Of a stretch of DNA of 64,000 nucleotides, positions 1 to 13,085 are shown one piece after another. The first letter of the stretch is position 1. Every line of letters begins with the position of its first letter. The stretch is from contig NC_053401.1 in assembly GCF_016859285.1 (NCBI RefSeq), positions 3,912,969-3,976,968 on the forward strand, given 5' to 3'. Under the pieces are notes generated by a model. That model worked only from the letters and a program-made list of their open reading frames with translations, did not search any database and was not told where the DNA came from. The stretch is from Xiphias gladius (lineage: Eukaryota; Chordata; Actinopteri; Istiophoriformes; Xiphiidae). The translations under genes were made by a program, and so were the position numbers.

Positions 1-320
1 AGATGCAGTGAACCGAAGGCATTCACGGTGACGCGTTCGGTCGTACACATGAAAAATAAGATGGAAGCAGTTGTGTGAAGGATTAAAAAAAAAAAAAAAA
101 GTCTAGTCAGACGTTGCCTGCTTTGAGACCACCCGGTCAATCACTGAGCGAAGTGGACGTGCTTCTTGAGTCAAAGGTTACAGAAATTGTTGGCGCACCG
201 ACGCATCGGTCATTCCACATGCTGTAAACTGCTTCAGCCTACTGAGGCCAATGATTATTATTATCAATCACGTATTCAGACTAAAAAACTAAAAACTCAA
301 AATTACTGACAAATGGCCAT

Positions 321-573
321 TAAAGGACTAGTTCACCATTTTGGGAAATACACTTGTTCACTTTTCAGTTCAGTTAGCTTAGCTTAGCATAAATACCGGA
401 AGGGGGAGGAAACACCTAACTTGGCCCTGCCTAAAGTTTTAAAACGATCGAGCAGCGACCAATGAAGCTCACTCATTAACTCTGGTTATATCTGGTTTGT
501 TTTATCCCTACGAAACTAAACGTGCAAAAATGACATGTTGTGGTTTGACGTGGAGGTTATGCAGCAATAGCAA
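321..573. repeat. Copy of the CCAAAATGTNGAACTATTCC repeat family
   Basis: The start is taaaggactagttcaccat, then tagcttagcttagcataaa and atgaagctcactcattaac. The right terminus is missing. Confidence 0.6.
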
Positions 574-1429
574 GAAATTGGAGAAATGAAAGAAGTTCGT
601 CCATTTAACGGGCTTTAACTGGATAATGTTGGACAATGTGGTATTTGCACCTAATGACAATGAGAAACCAACCCGTTTCACCGGTTTTTCCGTATTCTGT
701 CAGACCGACTAACTGATAAATGGAAAGTAATCTCAGCGCTACTTTACAGCCATTCTGGCAACAAATGTTAAGCTCATGTTTCGTATTTCACCTATTTCAA
801 ACTGTTGAAAAGCCTTCAGACCTGCAGTTCAGTGACGTATCACAACATGTCACCTTGATCCAGAACCTCCACCGCTCGCTCTTATGCAAAGCTGTATTTT
901 TTTTCCTCATGTAAATTTCCTTCAAATTTCCCTTTTCACTCTGAAAGCGAAACAAACACATAACGAAACTACCCGAAAATAATAAAATAAGGACGGTTTT
1001 CACAGATGTTGCCGAAAAGAAATGAACTTCAACTGCTTGTGAATGCCCCGCTGTGCAGGTGGAGGTTAGGAAGTTATAACTTGTCTCTAAAGTATGTGTC
1101 AGTTCAGAGGAACTGATTCAACAGAATCGGGCTCTGATTGCTCAACCGCCGCAGCAGAAAACCAGTGTAGCCTGACTGCCTCTGAAAACAGACCCACACG
1201 CTGCTGAAAGACACGGCTGCATCGGCAGAGCCGGCACGTACGCATGCAAAAAAAAAAAAAAAACACACGGACAAATATAAACAAAACGCACACACACAAA
1301 TAAACTCAAGTGTTACTGGGCATTTGGCGCCTTTGCAACCTGATGAGTGACATCATGGGAAAACTGTCAGGTAGCAGGTTTAGTTTGTGGCAACACACCT
1401 GCATAAACGCAAACATGTAGAAGGTTTCT

Positions 1430-1487
1430 CACACACACACACACGCACGCACGCACGAACACGCACGCACACACACACAGAAACACA
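1430..1487. repeat. CA/GCAC microsatellite
   Basis: A mixed CA and GCAC array. A second CA array lies close by at 1,611-1,660. Confidence 0.9.
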
Positions 1488-3077
1488 CTTAACTGTCCGC
1501 AGCCCCAGTTCTCACACCTTCAGCTGTGACCTGGTTAGCTTTAAGCCGGTGTTTGAGCCTGGCCCTTAGTTGAGGTTGGCTGCTCAGACAGGGCAATAGT
1601 TTGCACTAGCACACACACCTACACACACAAAAACACACACACTCACACACACACACACAGAAACGCGCACACTGGCCACTGTGGCTAATTGAATGGCCGG
1701 GGCAGGAGGTCCGGGTCTTTATGCTCGTGGAGAGAAGCCATGAATTTCTCTGTTTCATTTGGACTTCACACATTGAGGCACTGGGAAAAGGTGAGCGAGT
1801 GTGGGAAAGAACAGCCACAGGCTTTGAATATTTACCTTACCTGAAGGCTCTGTGGGGGGAGAGCGTGTCCATGTATTCAAGAAAAATAGGATGAAGACGA
1901 TTCATTTAGTTTGTACATACAATTGTCACGATTTTTTGTGACAATCTGCGCAGCAATCCCACGAAAAAACATGAGGGCAAAACCATTTAGGTTTGGGAAC
2001 CTGGTGTCTTGGAGACACGGTTCCTCTGTAGGTTGATTAATCTTCTGCAAATTAAGGACTTTCCAAAATTAACGAGGCGTCATTTTTCAGAGCTCTCAAT
2101 GAAGTTGACTTTTTTTTTTTTTAAATTCAAGGTTCACAACAAAGCTCTGACAATATGCAAGCGAAAGTGGAAAACGTCCGATTTAACCGGTTTTCATTTC
2201 AGGCCTTGAGGCAATCCATAGCTTCAGTCGGAAAATACGGCATGTATGTGCCGGTTCAACCCGGGTGCCGGTTCACGTACAGCGTACATCTCGGCTTTTA
2301 ATCATTTCCATGCACGTGTGCGTTAAGGCTCATGCACGTGGGGGTCAACCCTCATCTGCGAAAGGAAAGGAGAGGAGGTAAAAGGACAGACACGAGAGAG
2401 AAAATGGAGTCTCGGAGAAGCACAGTGCAACTTCGGAACAGGAGTGGCTGGAGAGGTGACGTGGCGGCGGCGGATAAGATGGAGCGCGAGGGGAGCAGGA
2501 GCCGAAATGGCGGGATGAGAGCGAGAGGAAGTGGCGGGGCCTTGTTTGATACAATGCTTCGTTTGCTGTTGTTCAGCGTTCACACAAGTCAAGTCACACA
2601 CACACACCCACGCCTGTATGAGGGCATTAAATATCCAACATTGATCGGTAAACTTGAGCTGTTTTTATTGGGAATTTTAGGGCGTATGAAAGGTGAAATT
2701 TAAACACGTTTTCAATCAGCAGCTCTGATCCAAAATGACTGGACTTCTACCCTTTTTACCGTCGATCCTTAACACCACTAGCATCTTGGAAGAAACACAT
2801 AACTCCGTCTCATACTTTGAGACACAGTTGTACAAGCTCAATTCATTATGATGAGACGTGCGTCAGCTTTAAAACCGAAACCAGTCAACAAATGAAGCGT
2901 TGACCTTAATGCTGCGTAGGAGGCTATGAACTTTTTTGTGTCTACCTCCACTCACGCTCTCGCAGACACAGTAAGTGTGTTCTAAGGCCTTTGCACGTAC
3001 TGTCTAATGACTCTCATAAGGGTAAGAAGGGGCCGCGGCTTCAATTAGGGCACAAACACTGAAGAGAAAACACACCA

Positions 3078-3078
3078 G

Positions 3079-3111
<33 letters not shown>

Positions 3112-3118
3112 CACACAG
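3078..3118. repeat. CA microsatellite
   Basis: A nearly perfect CA run. Confidence 0.9.
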
Positions 3119-3654
3119 GCATATATAAACAAACATACACACAAATAAGGGGGAAGTGAGCATCATTAGATGCAGAACTCCACTGGAGCCTGAGGTTATA
3201 GCTGAACACGGTCTGTTTCCACTGTCTGTGTGGCTACTCGCCGCATTACTCACGCTCGGACTGACAGTTTGAAGACAGATCCGGTTCAGACTGAGCGGGT
3301 CCCCTCCGATATTATGTTACGGAGCAGTTTACGAGGCGAAGTGGGACCGATTGAATCTGGCGCAGAATTCACCCGAACTACACTGTACGTGCACAGTAAC
3401 AGAAGTATTACGGTTTAGAATTAAAATAAGGATTGATATTAAAGTCGATACACTATTATTCTCGCATTAGTATTACAATTACTACTGGTGGCACTGGTGC
3501 CACTAATACCATTAGCGCCAGTAATGGTAGTGGCAGCATTAACACTAGCATAACAACATTTGTATTATTACCACTGCTAAGTTTAGCATTGCCAGTAGTA
3601 AAACAGTCCCCATTCGGTAACACTTTACGACAGGCCCCTCTATTTAGAAGCGGG

Positions 3655-3926
3655 GGGGGGTGGGTTCGTCCACTAATCGGCGGTTCGACCCCCGGCTCCT
3701 CCGTTCCGCATGTCGGGATACCGGACCCAAAATTGCCCCCGATGTATCATCGGCGCGCGCACGTGTGTGTGTGTGTGTGTGTGTGTAGAAAGCGCTGTGT
3801 GTACAGAAAAAGGGCGCTGTATGAATGTGTTTGTGAATGGGTGAGTGTGGCCGTAGTGTAGAGAGGCCGCTTTGAGTGGTCGATAAGACTAGGGAAGCGC
3901 TACACAAGCGCGGCCCGTTCACCATA
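3655..3926 (+). repeat. tRNA-derived SINE
   Basis: The head has a B-box-like GGTTCGACCCC and cggctcctccgttccgcatg; the body has aaattgcccccgatg and the tail gctttgagtggtcgataaga, aagcgctacacaagc and cgttcaccat. These phrases are those of a SINE widespread in percomorph fish. A TG microsatellite (3,762-3,786) has expanded at its usual tgtgtgtg position. Confidence 0.75.
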
Positions 3927-4522
3927 AGCGGAGCCTCGTGTATAAACAGATAGCGAATAATGTCAAATGCAGATTTTACAATGCAATTTTAAACACTTAA
4001 AAAAATGTCCATGTATGTACAACTACACTGTAGTGTTAGAAACCATGACACGTTTATTTACTTCTCATAAATGCTACATAGGGGGACTTAAAGTGTTACC
4101 ACTTGTTCTAGCATTAGCGTGAACAGAAGCAGCAATATTAGTACCATTCTCAGTCTGAGAGTAAAGCGTTGCTATTGGCCGCCTACTCCCAGCCGTACCT
4201 CGGTTGTCGCTGTGATCACTGCAGCTCAAAACGACCAAATATACAGTCGCTTTTCTGAAAACGTCGATGTAGTTCGCAACTTTTGATTCGTCATTTAGCG
4301 AGTTGCCGTGGCAATTTGTAGAAAAAAAAAAAATAGAAAGGAGTGGCAGCACAAAATATCAACCTCAGTCCTAAAAGCATATCGGCATCGCATTAGCCTG
4401 CATTTTAGTTTTGTCAGCTCTGCTAGCGTAAATGTGGAGAAATGTATTTTGACCTCTTTTTTTTTTTGCAATCAAAGAAATAAAAAAACAAAAACAAAAA
4501 ACACACACACTGCAGTCTGGTT

Positions 4523-4810
4523 GAGGGTGATATAGCGTTCGGCACTGCGATGCATGTGCAGGGGGAATGGGAAGGGTGACAACAGTCTGGAGGGTATACA
4601 ACATTGTGTAGGGTGAGATAGCTGTGAGACGGTATGCGTGCGGTGAGACGACACTTAGGAGAGTGTACCGGGGGATGAGAGACCACTTCGAGGGGGTAAG
4701 ACAAGCGACAGAAGGGAGGGAGACGAGGGCTCGGAGGGTGGTGCGGGGCGTGAGACGCCACTCGGAACAGCGAGACGGGAGTTAGGAGGGTGAGACAGGG
4801 TTTGGGAGGC
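4523..4810. repeat. Degenerate minisatellite, core GGTGAGACNNCACTYGGAGG
   Basis: About ten divergent units can be read, with cores at about 4,525, 4,574, 4,611, 4,642, 4,672, 4,694, 4,720, 4,749, 4,771 and 4,790. The clearest are ggtgagacgacacttaggag and cgtgagacgccactcgga. Unit length varies from about 20 to 37 bases. Confidence 0.65.
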
Positions 4811-5016
4811 TTAAAATTGTTAGTTTAGCCCCACCGGCTATATTTTCCCTCCCCTGGGTCTATTTTACATACTTCTCCCTCAGACCCCATAAACAAACAA
4901 GGAGGACAATTAGTGCTGTGAGTGCATGTTCGTGTGTGTGCATACGTGCACAGGGATGTAGCGCGTGGGAGCAAAGGAAAATGATTTTCTGTCTAAAAAA
5001 AAATTGAGTTACGTGG

Positions 5017-5019
<3 letters not shown>

Positions 5020-5047
<28 letters not shown>
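5020..5047. repeat. CA microsatellite
   Basis: A perfect CA run. Confidence 0.9.
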
Positions 5048-5259
5048 TATGTAAGGCAATGCATGTTCTGGTACACACACACTAAACATAATTTCTCATA
5101 ACACTCTAATATGGTTCATTTTCAGCTATCAAAACACACATGAAAAGAGTGTTAACGCTGTCAACAAGCGAGCATGGGATGTGGAACCGCCGTTTTCATT
5201 CTCAATATGTCAAGGTTGGGGTGTATTCCAGCAGTGAGCGGGGGGGGTGGGGGTGAGGA

Positions 5260-5262
<3 letters not shown>

Positions 5263-5299
<37 letters not shown>
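5263..5299. repeat. GA microsatellite
   Basis: A perfect GA run inside a purine-rich stretch (5,230-5,340). Confidence 0.9.
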
Positions 5300-5303
<4 letters not shown>

Positions 5304-5660
5304 GAAAGAGCAAAAGAGAGGGTTAGGGGGGGAAGGAGTGTCGTTCTCCATCCTCTGCTCTCCAGAGAATCCCATCATGAAACGCCAAAGCACAAAGAGC
5401 TCAGAGCCTTCGACTGAAACCGAGGGACCTTTTATCCAAAAGCGGGAGCATCGCTGGGGCAACAGCGCCACCCAGCAAGCCACGACGAGGACTACACCTC
5501 CTCCATTGCATCCTGACCTGCCTTTTTCTCCATTAGGAAAAAAAAAAAATAAAAAGAAAGAAAAACAAAGGGACATTTCTGCCATCCCACATTCAATGAT
5601 CAAAATGAGCAACGTTGAAACAATTCAAATCAAATCCGCACCCGGTTTTGAGCAAGCAAG

Positions 5661-5702
5661 CCCCCCCCCCCACCCCACCCCACCCCCCACCCCACCCCAC
5701 CC
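5661..5702. repeat. C-rich CCCCA simple repeat
   Basis: C-run followed by ccccac units. A CA microsatellite lies at 5,789-5,823. Confidence 0.85.
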
Positions 5703-5796
5703 GACACATGAGAGAGGTAATCAAAGCCTCGGTCTTCTTTCTGCGTGGGAATCTAACCCTTAATGGGCTGCACCATCCTCACAGCCAGGCACACAG

Positions 5797-5827
<31 letters not shown>

Positions 5828-6489
5828 CAAACTAATTACAATTTGTCCTTTCTCTTTTGTCCTTTACACAGTGCTCCCTTTTAATTCCCACCAAGAACGC
5901 ATTAAAAAAAAAAAAAAGGGGTTGGTGAGTGTATGTGAGGAGTATAAGGGGGTGTACTGAGGGATTTTCCAAAGTGGCAGAGTAAAATAACACACTGGAG
6001 TGTATATCGGCTTCCACTCTCCCTCATTTAAATAAGCGCCAACACTGATTTTCTAACAAAAATACGGTACTAGTATAATAACAATGAAATAAGACCCTGT
6101 GAAAACTTGCAGCCTGCAGCAAGTATTTAAAATATCATTTAAAAAGGGCTGATCTGTAATTCAGAGCGGATATGGTATCAGACGGCGTGCTTGTCATTCC
6201 CGGCTATAATCTCCACAACACTGAGAAACACACTGTCTGCTGGCAGCTCTGGAGAGAGGGAGGAAGAACAGGGAAGAGGGTTGGGGGGTGGGGGGTGTGT
6301 GAGGGGGAGATTTGACTACTTATTTTTCCTTCTCCTCTAGGTGCCGTTTGTTTGTCTGCTATCGGCGGCGAAATCTCGGAACCTATTTTAAGTAGAATCA
6401 CAGATTGCGGAGAGAAGTTGGAGTAAAAAAATGGGGAGGGGGGGGGTCAGCGGAGCTGGAAAAAGTTTTAAAATGGGAAATTATTAGAT

Positions 6490-6670
6490 GGAGAATATGT
6501 CCGTGAAGATCCTCAGTCATCCAGGTCATGGTATTCTGCTCGTGCCCGGAACTCCCCACTAGTCAGGTGGAACCGAGGGAGGCCTTTCGGAAGCGAGGCG
6601 AAACGTTCCTCAGGAGCTTCAAGCAGCTCCGGTTGATTAGACGGAGAAGCCCGACGCAGAGACGAACTGA
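6490..6670. repeat. Dispersed teleost repeat with GAGGCGAAACGTTC motif
   Basis: gatcctcagtcatccaggtc, then gagggaggcctttcggaagc, gcgaaacgttcctc and cttcaagcagctcc are phrases of a common fish repeat, possibly the tail of a non-LTR or Penelope-like element. The class is not certain. Confidence 0.5.
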
Positions 6671-7241
6671 GAACAAGGAGGTCCAAGGAGACGGGAAAAG
6701 CCGATCGATCAATTCATGGAATTTGTTTTTAACAACTATTCTGACAATCGATTATGTGTTTATTAAGTTTCCTGAACAAAGAGCCTTGAAAAACTTTTAA
6801 AATCTTTTCGAAAGTTTTATCGAGCGGAAATTCACTTTTTGACTACAAGATCCATTTAGCAGCCGCTTTGGAGCTTTCCGTCAAACCACATGATCTTTCT
6901 CAGTCGGCGGAGTTGTCATGGAATGGGAACGGGTCCATAATCACACACAATGTAATTATTGAATAATAAAAAGAAAGATGAATAATTGGGCTGATAATTT
7001 GACCTGCTTGTTCTAGCAGGGTCAAATATCAGATGGCGAAGGCTGATGGACAGACGAACTGACACAGGGAGGCATGAGGAGAAAGGATCAAGACGGACAG
7101 GAGGGATGATAAAGACACATTTGATTGATTCACAAATTAACAAAATTAAACAACAACAATTCTGATCATTAAATAATTGTGTATGAAGCAGCAGTTCTAG
7201 CATCTAAAATATGACAATTTACTGTTTTAGTTTTTTTTTTT

Positions 7242-7615
7242 TTTTTTTTTTTTTTGGAATAATCAGTTGAATATCTCTGTTTTATCCAACAAGCAGTCCG
7301 AAACCCAAACAATTGAAAGATGTCACCCTCTGCTCTGAGAAATGTGAAACGCGACGGGCCTTTTGCACAATTTCGTGACATTTCACAGACCAAAGCATCA
7401 CTCAGTTTATCAGAAAAAATAATCAGCAGGTTAATCGATGTAACTCTGGCCTCTGGAAAGTTTTAGGCTTTTAATTGGAGCAATTTGAAGACGTCACTTT
7501 GGGCTCTGAAAAATTGTGGTTGGTATTTTTCACTACTTTTTGACATTTTATAGATTAAACGATTAATCAAATAATCAGAAAAAAAACAACTTGCAGGTTA
7601 AATGATAAGAAAAAT
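7242..7615. repeat. Copy of the GGGCTGCAACTAACGATTA family
   Basis: It contains two successive similar halves (phrases acaattgaaagatgtcac and gcaatttgaagacgtcact, each followed by ctctg-aaa), plus tagattaaacgattaatc. It looks like two truncated copies in a row. A T-run at 7,231-7,255 precedes it. Confidence 0.55.
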
Positions 7616-7771
7616 ATATAAATAGTCAGACTGTCTGGGACTCGCACACTCATGAATACACACACACATACATAAACATACATTGGGTTTTGGTTAGACG
7701 TGTGGTCTGGACAGGAAAGGGCTGGGGCCGCCACACTCAGCAGGACACGGACCTCAGGCAGTTCACACTGC

Positions 7772-7772
7772 G

Positions 7773-7798
<26 letters not shown>
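7772..7798. repeat. CA microsatellite
   Basis: A perfect CA run. Confidence 0.9.
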
Positions 7799-7803
<5 letters not shown>

Positions 7804-8044
7804 AGACACGCCGCCAGGCCATCCTTACCAGCCTCCCCTGTTGCAGCGGGGGGTCGGAACCGGCCAGGCACACACGTAGAGAATCATTAACATCCTCCAA
7901 CACACACGCGCACACACACACTCAGTTGGCGGAAACGGGCAGTGACATGCTATCCGGCGGCTCAGGCTGGGGGCTCTGAGGTTGGGCCGAGCCATCTATC
8001 ATACAGCCAGAAACACAGTAACCCAAGACATGAGTGGCAGGGGA

Positions 8045-8045
<1 letters not shown>

Positions 8046-8084
<39 letters not shown>

Positions 8085-8102
8085 ACAGACACACACACAC
8101 AG
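8046..8102. repeat. CA microsatellite
   Basis: CA run interrupted by two GACACA units. Confidence 0.9.
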
Positions 8103-8250
8103 AGCGAAGAAGATGTATTCAAGTATTCTCACAAACAGAAAACACTCGCTCAGACAAAAAGCCGACGACCGACGACGTCATGCTACACTGGCTGTTTATG
8201 AGAAAACCCTCAACCCAAACTGAATCCGATGAGATGTTTTGATCAGATTC

Positions 8251-8258
8251 CACACATG

Positions 8259-8326
<68 letters not shown>

Positions 8327-8345
8327 CACACGCACACACACACGC
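8251..8345. repeat. Longest CA microsatellite of the window
   Basis: About 95 bases of CA with a few CG substitutions near the right end. It underlies spurious CVCVCV open frames. Confidence 0.92.
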
Positions 8346-8566
8346 ATGAATAGGTTCTAGTATTAGCATCAGTTTCATCCTGGCTTTCAAAGGAGAGCTT
8401 CAGTGTCACGAGGTCTAAATGATGACGACAATTCCTGCTCAGACAACAACAACAAAAAATTTTAAAATCTCAGATAAAAGTAATCTTGTAAATATTTGGA
8501 TTTTTGTGGCAACATTTGCATCGATACTTTTAAACCGAACTATCCTGCGACATGTCTAAATAAACT

Positions 8567-8625
8567 GGAGCTGAAACAATTAGTCGATCAATAAATTATT
8601 CGACTGACAGGAAATGAACCGGCGA
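8567..8625. repeat. Fragment of the GGGCTGCAACTAACGATTA family
   Basis: gctgaaacaattagtcgatc followed by ataaattattcgactgacag is the terminal part of the family. Confidence 0.5.
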
Positions 8626-10505
8626 CTGTACCGATACCGCTCGGGGTAAAGAGAAGACATCGTTAGCTAGCATTAGCATAGTATTCGACCCTCTCCAGAA
8701 CCGACCCCTTGGAAACCTACCAAAAAACCAACGTGTATAAAATTCATTCTCAGAGAAGAAGAGACCTGATCTTAAAAAAAAAAAAAGGGGGGGGGGGCCC
8801 TAAGGGTAATTAGACCTGACGCTGCGTCTCAAGTCCGGTAACACCTGTGATGATTATGATTAACCAGAGCTGCTTGGAAATCCTCTTTAATCCAGTTGGG
8901 TATTAGACATAATGACACAGAGACCCAAGACCCCAACCCACTGAAAGGGATCCCACCCAACCCAGTTAGACAGGACATTTTTTTTGGCCCGATCTGAGTC
9001 CTGGATCGGGTCTCTCCCTACTAGGAACCGAGTGGCCTTGTGAACACCTCTAATGAAAGAGACCAAAAAAAAAAAAAAAATTCAAGAGAAAATGGTAGCA
9101 AGAAAAATCTGAATGAAAAGGAAGAAACGACAGAGGCTAAACCTGAATCCTGTTCACACCTGAGCCGCCAAAAGCTTTTGGAACCAAAATGACGACAAAT
9201 AAAAGAACCCACTTGATTAGCATTTTGAAGACACTGAAGATTAGCACAGGTTGTGAGCTATCAGCTACTTTGATCCTAAACTACCAGTGTCTCCAGTAGC
9301 CTTTCGAAATCCTGTACTCCTCTGACTGGTTCGCGTCCCACCTCCCGGCCGGGCCCGCTTTCGCAGTCGAGCCTTCAGCCTGAGTGAGTGCCCCCCTTCA
9401 TTTGTAAAACGCCCCCGTGAATGATACGGGCCCGGCTCCCTCGGCAGGCCTCACCACTCACGCCCCACGGGAACCCGAGCCGGCCAGATTGATGCGAGGA
9501 GGGCTCTCATTTGGACCAGGAGAAAAGTGGCCAGTTTAAGAGCTGCTACTGTATTTTAAACGGCGGGGGTGTTAAAGAGACTGATGAGCCCGGTGGCAGT
9601 GATGACCCTCCCTCCTGACTCAGTGCAAAAGCCCGCTGGGAAAATGAGGGAGGGCAAGGGGGGGGATAAATCTGCGTGGCGGCAGGAATCGATCGTTTTC
9701 TCCCTCCTCTCCCGCGCTATCTCATCTGCAGGGGCTGAGAGAGGCAGAGCGGTTTAAACGATCCTGACCTTGTCCGACATAAATAGTCAGAAAAGTCCAC
9801 GGAGCAGATAGCTTTGTGTAAGGCTGGGGGGGGGGAGAAAAGAAGGGAGGAGAACGCATTGAGATAAGAGGGTGGGAGGAGGTGGAGGTGGTGGTGGCGG
9901 CGGCGGGGGGCGAATGAGATAATGCCCTGGCGTTACTACATCAGAGTCAGTGTCGCTCAGATGCACGTGCACAGACGTCGCCGTGGGAAACAGCCTCGGC
10001 CTCGGCCTCGCTTCCTGTGCCGCCCCCCCCCCCCTCGCCGCTATCTCTCCCTCTTTTTCCTCTCTGATCAGAAAAAAAAAGAAGAAGAGGAAGAAGAAGG
10101 GGGGTCGAGAGTGGAGGCGAAGGGAGGAGGAGTGGGAAGTCTCTCATCCTTATTTCTGTGATTACCTGCGAGAGGGATGGAGGGATGGAGGGGAAGTCAA
10201 TTGGCCCCCGTGAACACCCATTCTGCACTCCCGAGGAAGACGCGGGTGTTTTAGAGTAAGAAAGGAGCTCTTTTGTGCGGTGCCCCCTCTTCTTTTCTTT
10301 TGAGCGTAATGCTGCTGTACCTGACGGTGCCGCTGCCCCGGGTAAAGGCAGAAATCTCTGCCTCCATTGTCACCTGTTCCTCTAATCATTTTCCGCCCGT
10401 CATGGCACAATGGAGGAGGGCGATAACGATAACGAGGTGAAGCTAATACAGAGCGGCAGCGAGGCCCCCCCCGAACACAATGTTCAGATGTCTTCACTCA
10501 CGCTA

Positions 10506-10590
10506 ACACACACACACACACACACACACCCACTTACTTATACACTCCTTAATGCAGAAACACATGCACACACTCACACACACACACACA
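10506..10590. repeat. Pair of CA microsatellites
   Basis: CA runs at 10,506-10,530 and 10,565-10,590. Confidence 0.88.
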
Positions 10591-11959
10591 ATTAGTCTTT
10601 CTGCTTCAGTCGCTCACGCGCAGATGTTTGAGCCTTTTCATTATGGCGCCAACCGTCAAATCGTCCTCACATTAACACCGTTACACACTTTCACAGTTTC
10701 GTCGCAAAACATTATAGCGAGAAAAAGAGCACGTGTATCGCGTCGTTTCCCTGCTTTGTTGAAATAAGTGTAGCGAGCGGCCCATGACCCGCCGCTGGTT
10801 TGAATCCTGATACGGGCTGGCGAAATGCCCGCGTGGGAGCAAAACGAGCCCGTCCCTCCTCTCCGACACTCAACGCCCGGGTCTCATTTTCCAGGTTTGG
10901 GCCATCGTCTGTGGGGGGAGATTGCACGCATCGAGTCCATGGCGGGGATCTGGGAACACAGCAGCGTTGCTAGAGAGACAAGCCGAGGGTAAAGAAACGC
11001 CGGCGGTGAGGCAACCTCGACGGGTTTAACCGGAGACAAAGGGGCAAATGGTAAAATGATGACCCCCCCCGACTCACCGTTACAAACATCTGTCACAGTT
11101 TACAGACCAACTTCTGGTTGACCTACTGTACTCGCCGTGGTCGTGTGCAGTGAGAAAGGGTTTCTATTTCATTTTTTAAAAATCAACCACACTGTTCGGA
11201 CCACTTTCGCTTGTATCTCCTAGTCTGGCTAGACTGTGGTTCAAAACCGGTTCCGACCGTCTCACCGCTCATGTCTCGCGCCCCGTTGGACATCGCCGTG
11301 TTTTCGGATCTCACCTACGACCACAGCAGGAGTCCATTTTTCTATTGGGAGGATCACAACTGAAATAACAAATGTCGGCATATTACAAACACACGTTCGG
11401 CCTTTTATCTCTTCTTCAAGCTGTAAGTCAAACTCTCAGTTTTTTTTTTGCTTTTTACTCGTGTTAGCTTGCTGCAGCAGTAATAGGAACACAGCACCGC
11501 TCAGACGGAGCAGCTGAGCGGGCGGCGACGGCCCGATCGCCTTGTACACTAATGACCTAGTTTGGTTCAAAATCCCGTCTTGTTGCAGGGAGCGATGAAA
11601 AGAGGCGCAGCACAGAAATCTGGCCCCGGTCAAGCTAATTCCCACACAAATCATGCATGAAGTTATACATTAAATAGTGTTTTTTGGTTGTTTTTGTTTT
11701 TGGTCGTATTGTCTCCTCTCGGCCCCGGTAGAAAACGCGCCAATGCTTGGTGCTACTGCGCGGCCCGGGGGGGTACGGGAACCGCTGCTTTAGAGACTAC
11801 GGCGTTACTATAACTGATAGGAATGAGGATCAGAAGTCTGAAAACAAGATTTAAGTTCAGGCGTCAAACCTTGAGAGGTTTCGGTGCCCACAAGTATTAC
11901 AACAGCGCTTGCACAGGTCGGCGGGGGGGGGGGGTCAATAGAATACGTACAGGAGGTCC

Positions 11960-12450
11960 ACGAGTTCAATGACTTGAGAGCCGAGTTGGGCCGAGACTGC
12001 GGTGGGAATTAAAGACGTGACTCGACTCGAAAGTTGAAAACTGCAACTTTCAAGTTTTGAATTTCGCGGGGATTTGTTTGTTTTAAAAGTCCTTGCACGG
12101 CCTCACACCTTAAAGTATTTATTCAGCTAGCGAATGTAAAAATGATTATTAACACATCTTTAAAAAAAATTTAAAAACCTCAACACAAAGTCGAACCTAT
12201 CGAGTCACATTAGAATAGTTATTATGATATTAACTTATCAATTTCGCTTGCGTTAAGGATTTTTATTTGGCCAAGCCGCTGTTCCCAAGATCAAGAATAT
12301 AAACCCTCCTCAAAACCCAACTATTAACACAGTGTTGAAAAGAAACTTCCCCTAATTCTCTGTGGTTTTAATGGCGACCATTCAGGCCTGAGAGACCCGA
12401 ACCATGACTCTCGACTTGGACCTGCCCTCCGAAGACTTAAAAACGGCCCC
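11960..12450. repeat. Probable dispersed repeat with GACTCGACTC/CTCGACTTGG phrases
   Basis: gtgactcgactcgaaagttg at the left and atgactctcgacttggacct at the right are ends I associate with a frequent teleost repeat. The middle is degenerate and the boundaries are approximate. Confidence 0.4.
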
Positions 12451-13023
12451 GACGCCTCGTGTCACAGCTTTGCCACTTGTACCACTGTGCTAAATTTACC
12501 GCTTGCCTCCCAAGCGTCGAGACAGAGAAGAAAATTTCCGCTGCCGAGATAACTGTCCGGAGACTTTGTACTATCCTGCCACAAAGGAGAATAAACTAGT
12601 GTGTCTGATAAGCCTTTTAACTGCACTTCCTGGTTCCTATTTCTTCTTTTCACCAGTTCTGTGCACTGGCTTTCCCACAAAATAAACATTTTTAAAAAAA
12701 AAGAGAGAGTGAAAGGAGGAGACTCAGCTTCCGAAATCTATCCATCATTCAACAAGAATTCCCAAAATTGCGAAACCAGACTCTTCAAAATAGGCGAAAT
12801 GACAAAGCCACCCCCCCGCCGCCATTCCCGCACCCTTCCTCACCCACATCCATGTGATGCCGGATCGCTGGGGAAGATGAGAATGGCTGCTGCTCTCTGG
12901 CTGCGTTTATCAGAGTCTGGCATCGCTGTAATTTCAGTGTTCAGATGCAATCGCTCCCCACTCCCCTCAGGAGTAAACAATAACAAGCACAAATACAATA
13001 GACAAACAGGGCCTGCAGGACAT

Positions 13024-13028
13024 GCGCA

Positions 13029-13079
<51 letters not shown>

Positions 13080-13085
13080 ACACAG
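13024..13085. repeat. CA/CG microsatellite
   Basis: CA run flanked by CGCACA variants. Confidence 0.9.

Noticed and set aside
8119-8409. Minus-strand open frame with a long CVCVCV stretch
   Set aside because: It is a translation of the CA microsatellite and has no splice or family support.
9922-10161. Plus-strand frame containing RVSVAQ, a phrase also in the TAF3 N-terminus
   Set aside because: Only six residues match, the following sequence is not histone-fold like, and the strand is opposite to the expected TAF3 direction.
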